Counted from the first letter of the stretch, positions 45,296 through 53,127 are shown. The stretch: 64,000 bases of DNA from Boseongicola sp. (GCA_014075275.1 CP046179.1:2489932-2553931), one strand, 5' to 3'. A program made the numbers and translations. Notes: generated by a model not told the origin, from the sequence alone.

Positions 45296-45945
45296 GTGGT
45301 TATCCTCCTTGGGGGTTCGTCTAGGAGGGCCTCGGTGTCAACACCCGAGCAGACGTGTAAGACCTTCCCAATTATTTTAAGTTCATCTTGTTGTCCTATG
45401 ATGATGGGTTTTAGTTTCTGATTTTCAGGGCGCAGCTCAATATGCTCCCCTTCAATGCTCAGCCGCTTTACAGTAGCTTCTTCGCCGACCATGGCCACAA
45501 CAATATCGCTGTTCTCAGCAATCGGTTGCTGGCGAACGACAACGTAATCTCCCTCGAAAATATCAGCATCGATCATGCTGTCACCTTGCACTTTGAGCAC
45601 GAAGCATTTCCCGCGCAGAACATTATCCGGCACCATGACCTGACCAATCTGATTCTCAAGGGCGAGAATCGGTTGGCCCGCTGCAACCATCCCTAAAACA
45701 GGAACAGCCGTCAGATTGGTTTTATTCGGTGTTTGCGCGTGGAGGATTTCGATGGAACGCGCTTTTCGCGCCTGTCTGCGAATATAGCCTTTATCTTCCA
45801 GCCGCTTGAGCCCTTCAAACACACTGGGCGCTTTCACACCCAATTCCACAGCAAGCTCTTGTACCGTGGGTGACATCCCCATGGCACGTTTCAGGCGTTC
45901 AATGGCCTGTAATAGCGTATTCTGTGTGTTTGTCAGTTGCTCCAT
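45292..45945 (-). CDS. LexA-like phage repressor (S24 peptidase)
   Basis: A 217-residue LexA-type repressor. The N-terminal winged helix (about 1-70: TVQELAVELGVKAPSVFEGL) binds DNA. The C-terminal S24 domain has the self-cleavage site Ala89-Gly90 (VAAGQP), Ser123 (QGDSMIDADI) and Lys160 (EEATVKRLS), almost the same spacing as Ala84/Ser119/Lys156 of E. coli LexA. RecA-stimulated cleavage would link induction to DNA damage. It faces the early operon across a 162-base gap with CCTAAT/ATTAGG sites. Confidence 0.92.
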   Translation of the reverse strand: MEQLTNTQNTLLQAIERLKRAMGMSPTVQELAVELGVKAPSVFEGLKRLEDKGYIRRQARKARSIEILHAQTPNKTNLTAVPVLGMVAAGQPILALENQIGQVMVPDNVLRGKCFVLKVQGDSMIDADIFEGDYVVVRQQPIAENSDIVVAMVGEEATVKRLSIEGEHIELRPENQKLKPIIIGQQDELKIIGKVLHVCSGVDTEALLDEPPRRITT

Positions 45946-45971
45946 AGCATCCTTTCAATTTTGGCTAATAA

Positions 45972-46012
45972 CCTAATATAAATTAGGCTTATGATTTTCA
46001 CAAGCCTAATTT
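45972..46012. promoter_or_regulatory. Candidate operators of the LexA-like repressor
   Basis: Three half-sites: CCTAAT (45972-45977), ATTAGG (45982-45987) and CCTAAT (46005-46010). The first two form CCTAAT-ATAA-ATTAGG. The second and third form AAATTAGGCTT-N11-AAGCCTAATTT (45980-46012), a perfect 11-bp dyad. They are in the gap between the divergent repressor and early genes, with the first half-site 27 bases from the repressor start. Confidence 0.8.
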
Positions 46013-46037
46013 GATTCAATGCACAGCATTGACTGAA

Positions 46038-46077
46038 CCGACAGTTTTCAAGTCATTTCAGTAAGTAACTCCTTGAA
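46038..46077 (+). repeat. 40-bp element, copy 1
   Basis: It begins CCGACAGTTTT and ends GTAAGTAACTCCTTGAA; copy 2 is at 49295-49334 with the same ends, while the 12 middle bases vary. It lies 30 bases upstream of the first rightward early gene. Its CTCCTT can pair with AAGGAG (46094-46099) of that gene's ribosome site. Confidence 0.85.
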
Positions 46078-46107
46078 CGACGCAATAATTCTAAAGGAGG
46101 AACGCCC

Positions 46108-46317
46108 ATGTCTTCACTTTCCCCAAACCTAATAAATGAGCGAGATCGCCGCACCGAAGTGGCCCGTTTGCTGGCTCTTGGCATCCTGCGCCGCAAGATT
46201 CGTCTGAACCGTCAGTTCGAGCCAACACATCCCTCTAATTCATTGGACTTCAGAGTTTTTCCAAGCGTTCATGCCCATGACGAAGAACCAAAAAACCAAG
46301 GAGAAACAGATGGATAA
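46108..46317 (+). CDS. Small basic prophage protein, first early gene
   Basis: A 69-residue protein (MSSLSPNLINERDRRTEVAR, LLALGILRRKIRLN). The first 45 residues are basic and helical; the rest reads FRVFPSVHAHDEEPKNQGE. AAAGGAGG lies 7 bases before the ATG, which argues that it is translated. Its 3' end overlaps the DUF2924 start by 8 bases. Not recognised; the place suggests a small DNA-binding or regulatory role. Confidence 0.65.
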   Translation: MSSLSPNLINERDRRTEVARLLALGILRRKIRLNRQFEPTHPSNSLDFRVFPSVHAHDEEPKNQGETDG

Positions 46318-46765
46318 AACACTTCTGGCGCGTGTGGCGGCACTCCCAAACATGCCGCTATCAGACCTTAAAGCATTATGGCGGGATGTGTATCAGGACG
46401 AACCACCCGGCGGCCATAAAAGCCACATTGTCCGCAAACTGGCTTATCGCCTGCAAGAGCTTGCTTATGGCGTTGATCCGCAGATTGAGAACCGGATCGA
46501 ACAGCAGGCTAAAGATTTATTCGGCTCGGGCAAGAAAGCCAAGCCAAAGCGCAAGACACAATATCAGCGCCCCATCCCCGGCACCAAACTGGTCCGGGAA
46601 TATAAGGGCATCGAATATCAAGTCACCATTTTAGAAGAAGGCTACGAATATGCAGGCTGCCTATACAAAAGCCTGTCGAAAGTCGCACTGGCCATTACAG
46701 GCAGCAGCTGGTCAGGACCTGCCTTCTTCGGATTAAACAACAAAGCACAAGGAGGTAAACATTGA
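46310..46765 (+). CDS. DUF2924 domain-containing protein
   Basis: A 151-residue protein. It begins MDKTLLARVAALPNMPLSDL, with LKALWRDVYQDEPPGGHKSH, and closes with a basic region and GYEYAGCLYKSLSKVALAIT. DUF2924 genes are regularly found directly before large serine recombinases in alphaproteobacterial prophages and islands, as here (overlap of 4 bases). The role is unknown; a recombination directionality or DNA-binding factor is a fair guess. AAGGAG precedes the ATG at 46310. Confidence 0.82.
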   Translation: MDKTLLARVAALPNMPLSDLKALWRDVYQDEPPGGHKSHIVRKLAYRLQELAYGVDPQIENRIEQQAKDLFGSGKKAKPKRKTQYQRPIPGTKLVREYKGIEYQVTILEEGYEYAGCLYKSLSKVALAITGSSWSGPAFFGLNNKAQGGKH

Positions 46766-48147
46766 GCAAAACCACACCGAAAAAACGCTGCGCGATTTAT
46801 ACGCGCAAATCCACCGAAGAAGGCTTGGATATGGAGTTCAACAGCCTTGATGCTCAGCGCGAGGCTTGTGAATCCTACATTGCTTCACAAAAACATGAAG
46901 GCTGGTTTCAGCTTCCTGATGAATATGATGATGGCGGCTTTACAGGCGGCAATATGGATCGCCCGGCTTTGAAACGTCTGATGGACGATATCAAAAGTGG
47001 CCTGATTGATACAGTCGTCGTGTACAAGGTTGACCGTTTGTCACGCTCTTTGGCTGATTTTGCCAAGTTGATCGATCTGTTTGACGAGCACAAAGTGTCC
47101 TTCGTTTCCGTTACCCAGCAGTTCAACACCACCACATCAATGGGCCGACTGACGCTGAACATCCTGCTCAGCTTTGCCCAATTTGAACGTGAAGTTATTG
47201 GCGAACGTATCCGCGATAAACTGGCAGCCTCCAAACGCAAAGGCATGTGGATGGGCGGTGTTACGCCCATGGGCTATGTGGTAAAAAACCGCGAGCTTGT
47301 GATCGAGGCTGATGAAGCTGAGGGCATCCGCAAAATATTCGATCTATTTTTGATGACCAAGTCGCCCACAGAGATGGCAAAAATGTTGCCGCGCATGGGG
47401 GTGTTAAGCAAGAAGCGCACAACCAAGAACGGACGTGTTATCGGCGGTAAGGCACTGGATAAAGGCGGCCTCTATAAGATTCTGCAAAACCCCATCTATA
47501 TCGGAAAAATCAAACATAAGGACCAGGTCTACGAGGGCCGTCATCCCGCCATCATTGACATGGATACGTGGTATAAAGTCCGCGCCATTATGAAAGAAAA
47601 CACCATCAATCGAGGCGCAATCACACGCAAGAAAACTAAGGCTATTTTGATGGGGCTTTTGAAATGCGGTGAGTGTGAATGCTCTCTGGTGCCAAGCCAT
47701 ACCCGTAAAAAAGGCGGCAGGCTTTATCGCTATTACACCTGCGAGCACTATCGCAAAGGCATCAATCCGGATTGCAAAGTTCGTAATGTCAGTGCCAGTG
47801 AGATGGAAGCTTTAATCCTGACACAGCTGCAAGCCGTTTTTGCTTCACCTGAAATGATCGTTGAGACATGGCGCGAGGCATACAAAGAGGATGAAAGCTT
47901 GACTGAAACGGAAGTCCGGGACGCGCTTGGCAATATTGTACCAATCTGGAAAGAGCTTTTTCCGGCAGAGCAGCAACGTATTCTTGAGCTGATGATTGAG
48001 AAAGTCATCGTCAATTATGAATATGTCGATGTCCGTATCCGGGCAGATGGCATGCTCAGCCTTGCACGAGAATTGGACGAACAAGAAAAGCGCCTCCAAG
48101 GAATTTCAACCAAACAATTGGAGGAGCAAGCATGGATGCACGCATAA
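46762..48147 (+). CDS. Large serine recombinase (integrase)
   Basis: A 461-residue recombinase. The catalytic resolvase domain (about 8-160) has the nucleophile Ser17 in CAIYTRKSTEEGLD plus KVDRLSRSLADFAKLIDLFD and FAQFEREVIGERIRDKLAAS. A recombinase domain follows, with GKALDKGGLYKILQNPIYIG, then a zinc ribbon (LLKCGECECSLVPSH, YYTCEHYRKG, PDC) and a short C-terminal coil. It starts with TTG at 46762 behind AAGGAGG. It should integrate and excise the prophage; serine integrases use short unique att sites. Confidence 0.9.
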   Translation: MSKTTPKKRCAIYTRKSTEEGLDMEFNSLDAQREACESYIASQKHEGWFQLPDEYDDGGFTGGNMDRPALKRLMDDIKSGLIDTVVVYKVDRLSRSLADFAKLIDLFDEHKVSFVSVTQQFNTTTSMGRLTLNILLSFAQFEREVIGERIRDKLAASKRKGMWMGGVTPMGYVVKNRELVIEADEAEGIRKIFDLFLMTKSPTEMAKMLPRMGVLSKKRTTKNGRVIGGKALDKGGLYKILQNPIYIGKIKHKDQVYEGRHPAIIDMDTWYKVRAIMKENTINRGAITRKKTKAILMGLLKCGECECSLVPSHTRKKGGRLYRYYTCEHYRKGINPDCKVRNVSASEMEALILTQLQAVFASPEMIVETWREAYKEDESLTETEVRDALGNIVPIWKELFPAEQQRILELMIEKVIVNYEYVDVRIRADGMLSLARELDEQEKRLQGISTKQLEEQAWMHA

Positions 48148-48542
48148 AAATGATGGAAGGCAATGTGATCTCGGTTCGGGTGCCTATAAAAATCAAACGC
48201 TACGGCGGCAAAAAACTGATTTTACTTCCTGAAGGTGCTCATATGACTGCACCGCTAGAAGCTTCGAAACCCGACGAGACGCTCGTTAAAGCCTTGGCCA
48301 AAGCCTATTACTGGCAAAACCTGATTGATACCGGGCGCTATAAATCCATCGATGACATGTCGCGCCAGCGCAAGATCAATTCATCCTATATGTCGCGGAT
48401 ACTGCGCCTCAATCAACTCGCTCCACAGATTAAAAAAGCCATCTTGGATGGTACGCAGCCGCGCCAGTTAAGCCTGCAGGATATGCAAACCCCATTTCCC
48501 GATATTTGGGATGAGCAATTAAAGCATTTTGGATTTACCTAA
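48132..48542 (+). CDS. Small helix-turn-helix protein after the recombinase
   Basis: A 136-residue protein. The C-terminal half reads DDMSRQRKINSSYMSRILRL and NQLAPQIKKAILDG, a helix-turn-helix like that of ParB/KorB-type proteins. The N-terminal 40 residues are basic with a beta-like stretch (VISVRVPIKIKRYGGKKLIL). It starts 16 bases inside the recombinase gene, behind GGAGGAGC. The DUF2924-recombinase-HTH trio is a repeated arrangement, so it may help recombination control. Confidence 0.75.
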   Translation: MDARIKMMEGNVISVRVPIKIKRYGGKKLILLPEGAHMTAPLEASKPDETLVKALAKAYYWQNLIDTGRYKSIDDMSRQRKINSSYMSRILRLNQLAPQIKKAILDGTQPRQLSLQDMQTPFPDIWDEQLKHFGFT

Positions 48543-48606
48543 TCTCCCTTCGGTGAAATTTCACCGACCACCCTGAAAGTTTTTTCAAAAAAAATTTACC
48601 CCCACC

Positions 48607-48633
48607 AAAGCCCCGCATGTCGGGGCTTTTTTT
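48607..48633 (+). terminator. Intrinsic terminator
   Basis: AAAGCCCCG-CATGT-CGGGGCTTT followed by TTTTG. It closes the recombinase module. Confidence 0.92.
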
Positions 48634-48679
48634 GTTTTTGCAGCGCTTTGAATAGCCCGTCTCACCGGGCCTCCAGTGA

Positions 48680-48741
48680 GTTTTCGCCAGTCCCAGTTGA
48701 CCCGCCCGCGTGGCGGCTAACCGCAACTGGAGACGAAAACC
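48680..48741 (+). promoter_or_regulatory. Long leader hairpin in front of the sigma-like gene
   Basis: Nested inverted repeats: GTTTTCG (48680-48686) with CGAAAAC (48734-48740), CCAGTTG (48693-48699) with CAACTGG (48724-48730), and CCGCC-CGCGT-GGCGG (48702-48716). The ribosome site GGAG at 48729-48732 lies partly in the stem, and the start codon follows one base after the outer arm. Confidence 0.8.
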
Positions 48742-49290
48742 ATGAGCAAAAACAAGTACCAAGGAATTAATCCTTATGTCGTAAACCAAGTCCGTTATCA
48801 CGCATACAGCCTGATGCGGCACTCCGCCATCCATGGCGTTGAAGTCGAGGACCTCGAGCAAGAGCTAATGCTGGATTATTTATCCCGCAAGCAGGCTTAT
48901 GATCCCGAAAAAGCAAAATGGTCGACCTTTGTTGACCGCATCCTCAATCACAAATGTGCCAGCCTGATTGAAGCAGCCCGCGCACAGAAACGTGGGTCCG
49001 GCATCAGTGATTTTTCACTCGATGCTTGGCTTGAGGACAAGGACGGCGAAGATAACGCTTTGCCTGATCCTGCAACCGAAGATCTGACCAGCCGCGACCT
49101 TCAAATTGACCTTGAACAAGCCGTTCAGCAGATGCCGCCGCATCTGGTGTTGCTGATGGTTGATCTGCGAACGCTCAGCATCAGTGAAATCTCACGCAAA
49201 ACCAAAACCCCACGCTCAACCCTCTACGGGACGCTGTCCGAACTTCTCGGATCGCTGAAGGAGCGTGGCTTTGCGGAATATCTGCACTGA
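48742..49290 (+). CDS. Sigma-70-like phage regulator
   Basis: A 182-residue protein with sigma region 2 features (VEVEDLEQELMLDYL, KWSTFVDRILNHKCASLIEA) and a region 4-like helix-turn-helix at the C-terminus (ISEISRKTKTPRSTLYGTLS). The layout is that of ECF-type sigma factors. It could direct transcription of later prophage operons; both copies of the 40-bp element flank its neighbourhood. Its own start is covered by a long hairpin. Not certain to be a sigma factor rather than an antiterminator-type relative. Confidence 0.78.
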   Translation: MSKNKYQGINPYVVNQVRYHAYSLMRHSAIHGVEVEDLEQELMLDYLSRKQAYDPEKAKWSTFVDRILNHKCASLIEAARAQKRGSGISDFSLDAWLEDKDGEDNALPDPATEDLTSRDLQIDLEQAVQQMPPHLVLLMVDLRTLSISEISRKTKTPRSTLYGTLSELLGSLKERGFAEYLH

Positions 49291-49294
49291 GCCG

Positions 49295-49334
49295 CCGACA
49301 GTTTTTGAGCCCTCTCGGTAAGTAACTCCTTGAA
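49295..49334 (+). repeat. 40-bp element, copy 2
   Basis: CCGACAGTTTT...GTAAGTAACTCCTTGAA, as at 46038-46077. CTCCTTGA (49326-49333) is perfectly complementary to TCAAGGAG (49471-49478), the ribosome site of the next gene. Confidence 0.85.
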
Positions 49335-49346
49335 GGCAAGAAAACA

Positions 49347-49455
49347 TGCCGGGTTCTCGCGGAAATACAAGACCCCATAAGGAAATACCGCGACCGCTTT
49401 GCTCTTTGGGCGGCGTCAGAACCCGGCAGCCGAAACGACATGACCAAAGAGCAAA
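49347..49455 (+). ncRNA. Structured leader with interleaved pairings (pseudoknot-type)
   Basis: Segment A TGCCGGGTTCT (49347-49357) pairs with A' AGAACCCGGCA (49418-49428). Segment B TTTGCTCTTTGG (49398-49409) pairs perfectly with B' CCAAAGAGCAAA (49444-49455). The order is A-B-A'-B', so the two helices are either a pseudoknot or mutually exclusive. Inside A/A' a further stem CGCGG/CCGCG (49358-49392) encloses two copies of GGAAATAC. It lies in the leader of the replication operon. Cis-acting RNA is inferred. Confidence 0.7.
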
Positions 49456-49483
49456 TTTTAACCCACGAAATCAAGGAGGTTTT

Positions 49484-49777
49484 ATGTTTAAGCCATCGTT
49501 ACAAAAGCTGATTAAAGACAGCTACTACGCCAAACATGTTCCGGCATTTATTCAAATTCCAGAGCTTGGTGCTATTCCTGAAGACACCACCAAACCTATC
49601 CATGAGGCAACTCTGGATGATCTGGTCTTTGCCGCACAGGCTTTGGATAAAGAACAAAGCGCCATCTATAAGCGCCTGTCTGCCATCCGTGAGCTTTATA
49701 CGGACGCACGTTCCAAAGGCGCATTAGGCGCTGAAAACATTGTGGATGCACTCTCCCGTAAAGGAGGTGCCCAATGA
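49484..49777 (+). CDS. Small prophage protein before the Sak4-like ATPase
   Basis: A 97-residue protein (FKPSLQKLIKDSYYAKHVPA, LDDLVFAAQALDKEQSAIYK). Mostly helical. AAGGAGG is 4 bases before the ATG at 49484. Its stop overlaps the next start (ATGA). Unknown, but first in the replication operon and followed by recombination genes, so possibly a replication accessory. Confidence 0.7.
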   Translation: MFKPSLQKLIKDSYYAKHVPAFIQIPELGAIPEDTTKPIHEATLDDLVFAAQALDKEQSAIYKRLSAIRELYTDARSKGALGAENIVDALSRKGGAQ

Positions 49778-50673
49778 GCCTTCCTATCATCTCAGCCGAT
49801 GAACGTTTGAAAGAAACCAAGGGCATTAAAGGATGCATCTTTGGTAAAAGCGGTATCGGCAAAACATCATTGCTTTGGACGCTTCCCGCTGAAAAGACGC
49901 TGTTTTTTGATCTCGAGGCTGGTGATCTGGCCATAGAAGGCTGGCAAGGCGACACCATTCGTCCACGCACATGGCAGGACTGCGGCGATATTGCAGCCTT
50001 TATAGGCGGTCCGAACCCGGCTTTGCGTGATGAGCAGCCTTACAGCCAAGCCCATTATGATGCCGTCACCGCCAAGTATGGTGATGCCGGAGCTCTTGAT
50101 AAATACGACACGATCTTCATCGACAGCATCACCGTTGCCGGACGCTTGTGTTTCAACTGGTGCAAGGGCCAGCCGCAGGCATTTTCTGACAAAACAGGCA
50201 AGCCTGATACGCGTGGTGCTTACGGCCTGCATGGGCAGGAAATGATCGCGTGGCTTACGCATCTCCAGCACACACGCGGCAAGAATATCTGGTTTGTCGG
50301 CATCTTGGACGAAAAGATCGATGACTTTAATCGCCGTTTCTTCCAGCCACAAATTGAAGGCAGCAAAACCGCATTAGAGCTTCCCGGCATTGTCGATCAG
50401 GTCATCACTATGACCGAGATGACAAGCCCCGAAGGCAAGTCATTCCGCGCCTTTATCTGCCACACCATCAATGATGCCGGATACCCGGCCAAGGATCGCT
50501 CCGGTCGTCTTGACCTGATGGAAGAACCCCATCTTGGCCGCCTCATGCAGAAGATTGCAGGCAAAGCCAAGCCTGCTGCCGAACGCCTCACGTTCTCAAT
50601 TGAACAGGACGCGCCTACCAGCAGCACCCCTGATTCCCAACACAACAACGAAACACAAGGAGGCCAAGAATGA
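49774..50673 (+). CDS. Sak4-like RecA-fold ATPase
   Basis: A 299-residue protein with Walker A GKSGIGKTS (residues 24-32) and a Walker B-like DTIFIDSIT. The arrangement FFDLEAGDLAIEGWQGD and DDFNRRFFQPQIEGSKTALE matches the phage Sak4/AAA_24 type, RecA-core proteins that help single-strand annealing. It overlaps both neighbours by 4 bases. Its partner is the SSB-like protein encoded next, a typical phage recombination pair. Confidence 0.8.
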   Translation: MSLPIISADERLKETKGIKGCIFGKSGIGKTSLLWTLPAEKTLFFDLEAGDLAIEGWQGDTIRPRTWQDCGDIAAFIGGPNPALRDEQPYSQAHYDAVTAKYGDAGALDKYDTIFIDSITVAGRLCFNWCKGQPQAFSDKTGKPDTRGAYGLHGQEMIAWLTHLQHTRGKNIWFVGILDEKIDDFNRRFFQPQIEGSKTALELPGIVDQVITMTEMTSPEGKSFRAFICHTINDAGYPAKDRSGRLDLMEEPHLGRLMQKIAGKAKPAAERLTFSIEQDAPTSSTPDSQHNNETQGGQE

Positions 50674-51260
50674 GTTGGAACGATTTTAATAGTGCAGATG
50701 ATCAAAGCGGATTTGATGTCATCCCCAAAGGAACGCTGGTTAAGGTCCGTATGACCATTAAGCCCGGCGGTCATGATGATGCGTCGCAAGGCTGGACGGG
50801 TGGCTGGGCCACGCGCAGCAACACCACAGGTGCAGTCTATTTGAACTGTGAGTTCGTGGTGCTTGAGGGCAAATATGCTCGCCGTAAAGTTTGGAGTCTG
50901 ATCGGACTGTACAGTGCCAAAGGTCCGGACTGGGCCAATATTGGTCGCGCCTTTATCAAAGGGATTTTGAACTCGTCTCGCGGTGTATCCAACAAGGATA
51001 ATTCGCCAGCTGCCCAAAATGCCCGCCGTATCAACGGCCTTGGCGATCTGGATGGTGTCGAGTTTGCTGCCCGCATCGACATTGAGAAAGACCAGAACGG
51101 TGACGACAAGAACGTCATCAAACTGGCCATCACACCGGACAACAAGGAATACGCCTCTCTCATGGGCGCTGTATCCGGTGCAGCTTCTGCGCCTCCGTCC
51201 AATAGTGATCAGTCCGCATCTGCGAATTCTGCCAGCAACCTGCCGTCATGGGCACAATGA
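50670..51260 (+). CDS. DUF669-like single-strand DNA-binding protein
   Basis: A 196-residue protein. The first 155 residues look like one OB-type fold (GTLVKVRMTIKPGGHDDA, VYLNCEFVVLEGKYARRKVW, GVEFAARIDIEKDQNGDDKN). The tail is Ser/Ala-rich with PSWAQ, like the acidic tips of SSB proteins but less acidic. It resembles DUF669 phage proteins beside Sak4-like ATPases. Its ATG overlaps the previous stop. Confidence 0.75.
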   Translation: MSWNDFNSADDQSGFDVIPKGTLVKVRMTIKPGGHDDASQGWTGGWATRSNTTGAVYLNCEFVVLEGKYARRKVWSLIGLYSAKGPDWANIGRAFIKGILNSSRGVSNKDNSPAAQNARRINGLGDLDGVEFAARIDIEKDQNGDDKNVIKLAITPDNKEYASLMGAVSGAASAPPSNSDQSASANSASNLPSWAQ

Positions 51261-51271
51261 TAAGGGGCGGC

Positions 51272-52936
51272 ATGTTACTCAGACCAAGACAAAAGGAGCT
51301 CGTCTCCAAGACCGTTGATGCGCTTTACACCCACGGCAACACGCTAGCGGTCGCGCCAACAGGTGCTGGCAAGACGATTATGCTATCAGCAGTGCTGGGA
51401 CGCATGTTTGACCGCGATATTGAGCGTGCCTGCGTGCTTGCTCACCGTGATGAGCTGACCTTTCAAAATGAAGGAAAGTTCAAGCGCGTAAATCCATCGC
51501 TCTCCACCAGCATTTTTAATGCGAATGAGAAAAGCTGGGATGGCCAAGTGGCTTTTGCCATGGTGCAAACCCTCTCGCGGAAGAGCAACCTGCAATCATT
51601 GCCACCACTTGATGCATTGGTGATTGATGAAGCCCATCACGCCCGGGCCGACAGCTATATGCGGGTCATTGAGCACGCTCAAAACATCAATCCGAATTTG
51701 AAGCTGCTAGGTATGACCGCCACGCCCAACCGTGGTGATAAAAAAGGTCTGCGCCCGATCTTTTCCAATGTGTCGGACCAGATCACTGTCAAAGAGCTGA
51801 TCGCTTCCGGTCATCTTGTACCGCCACGCACCTTTGTCATGAATGTCGGTGTTCAAGAAGAACTGAGTAAAGTCCGTAAAACCGCCCTTGATTACGATAT
51901 GGGCGCGGTCGCTGACATCATGAACACGCGCCCGATCAATGATGCGGTGGTTCAGCATTGGAAGGAAAAAGCCGGAGACCGCCAAACCGTCGTATTCTGC
52001 TCGACCGTTGAGCATGCGCGGGATGTTATGGCCAGCTTTATCAGTGCGGGCATTTCCACAGGCATGATCTGGGGTGATATGAGCGAAACAGATCGCGCTG
52101 ATACTCTAGCAGCTTACGGCAAAGGCGATTTGCAAGTCATCGTGAATGTTGCGGTACTAACTGAAGGCTGGGACCACCCGCCAACATCCTGCATCGTTTT
52201 ACTGCGCCCAAGCTCTTACAAATCCACCATGATTCAGATGATCGGGCGCGGGCTTCGTACCATTGATCCAAACGAGCATCCCGGCATTATCAAAAAAGAC
52301 TGCGTTGTATTGGATTTTGGCACGTCAACGTTAATGCATGGCTCGCTGGAACAGGAAGTCCAGCTGGACGATCAGTTTATTGAAGGCGATGCGCCATATA
52401 AAGACTGTCCGGAATGCGGCGCTGATGTGCCGCTGGCCAGTAAGGAATGTCCGCTATGTGGCTATATCTGGGAAGGCCAGCCCGAGGCTGACACCACACC
52501 AACTGCCGATTTCCACATGACGGAAATCGATATTCTCAAACGCTCCAGCTTTCTTTGGTGTGATTTACACGGTGATGATCAGTATTTCATTGCAACGGGC
52601 TTTGAGGCTTGGGGCGGTGTCTTTTACCGCGACGGTGAATGGTACGCCGTTGGTGGTCGCAAAAACCACGCGGTTAAGCTCTTGGCTGCTGGTGAGCGTA
52701 TTGTGTGCTTCGCCGCTGCCGATGACTGGATCAACCTGTTTGAAACCGAGAGCGCTGCTCATAAAACCAAGAACTGGTTGCACCAGCCTGCCACCGAAAA
52801 ACAGCTTCGTCATCTCCCTCCTGAATATCGCAATGATTACAGCCTGACCCGTTACAAGGCATCTGCGCTGATGACCATGCGGTTTAACAACACGGCCATC
52901 CGTCAGGTCATTGAAAACGGGAGGATCGCCGCATGA
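51272..52936 (+). CDS. DEAD/DEAH-box helicase with zinc ribbon
   Basis: A superfamily 2 helicase of about 554 residues. Motif I is APTGAGKT, motif II DEAHHARA, motif III TATPNRGD, and motif VI QMIGRGLRT. A zinc ribbon (CPECGADVPLASKECPLCGY) follows the helicase core. Start choice: AAGGGG 5 bases before ATG 51272 favours it; ATG 51257 overlaps the previous stop. It would unwind DNA or RNA during phage replication or recombination. Confidence 0.88.
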   Translation: MLLRPRQKELVSKTVDALYTHGNTLAVAPTGAGKTIMLSAVLGRMFDRDIERACVLAHRDELTFQNEGKFKRVNPSLSTSIFNANEKSWDGQVAFAMVQTLSRKSNLQSLPPLDALVIDEAHHARADSYMRVIEHAQNINPNLKLLGMTATPNRGDKKGLRPIFSNVSDQITVKELIASGHLVPPRTFVMNVGVQEELSKVRKTALDYDMGAVADIMNTRPINDAVVQHWKEKAGDRQTVVFCSTVEHARDVMASFISAGISTGMIWGDMSETDRADTLAAYGKGDLQVIVNVAVLTEGWDHPPTSCIVLLRPSSYKSTMIQMIGRGLRTIDPNEHPGIIKKDCVVLDFGTSTLMHGSLEQEVQLDDQFIEGDAPYKDCPECGADVPLASKECPLCGYIWEGQPEADTTPTADFHMTEIDILKRSSFLWCDLHGDDQYFIATGFEAWGGVFYRDGEWYAVGGRKNHAVKLLAAGERIVCFAAADDWINLFETESAAHKTKNWLHQPATEKQLRHLPPEYRNDYSLTRYKASALMTMRFNNTAIRQVIENGRIAA

Positions 52937-53127
52937 TTGATCCCACTGATTTTGAACGTGACTGCATGAATAAGGCTCTGCGCCCCCTTGGGGAATATGT
53001 CGCTGAGATTGGCACAGACAAAGCCTTCAAAGATTTAACCCGTGAGCAAGTTCTGACGCTGATCGAAGTCGTTGTGACCGCTTACATGGACGAGCTTTCC
53101 AAAGGCTCGGAGGAGATTCCGTTTTAG
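52933..53127 (+). CDS. Small conserved phage protein (DUF6511-like)
   Basis: A 64-residue helical protein (IDPTDFERDCMNKALRPLGE, FKDLTREQVLTLIEVVVTAY) ending GSEEIPF. It overlaps the helicase stop by 4 bases and is directly followed by the nuclease gene without a gap. Resembles DUF6511, a small phage family with no known role. Confidence 0.75.
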   Translation: MIDPTDFERDCMNKALRPLGEYVAEIGTDKAFKDLTREQVLTLIEVVVTAYMDELSKGSEEIPF

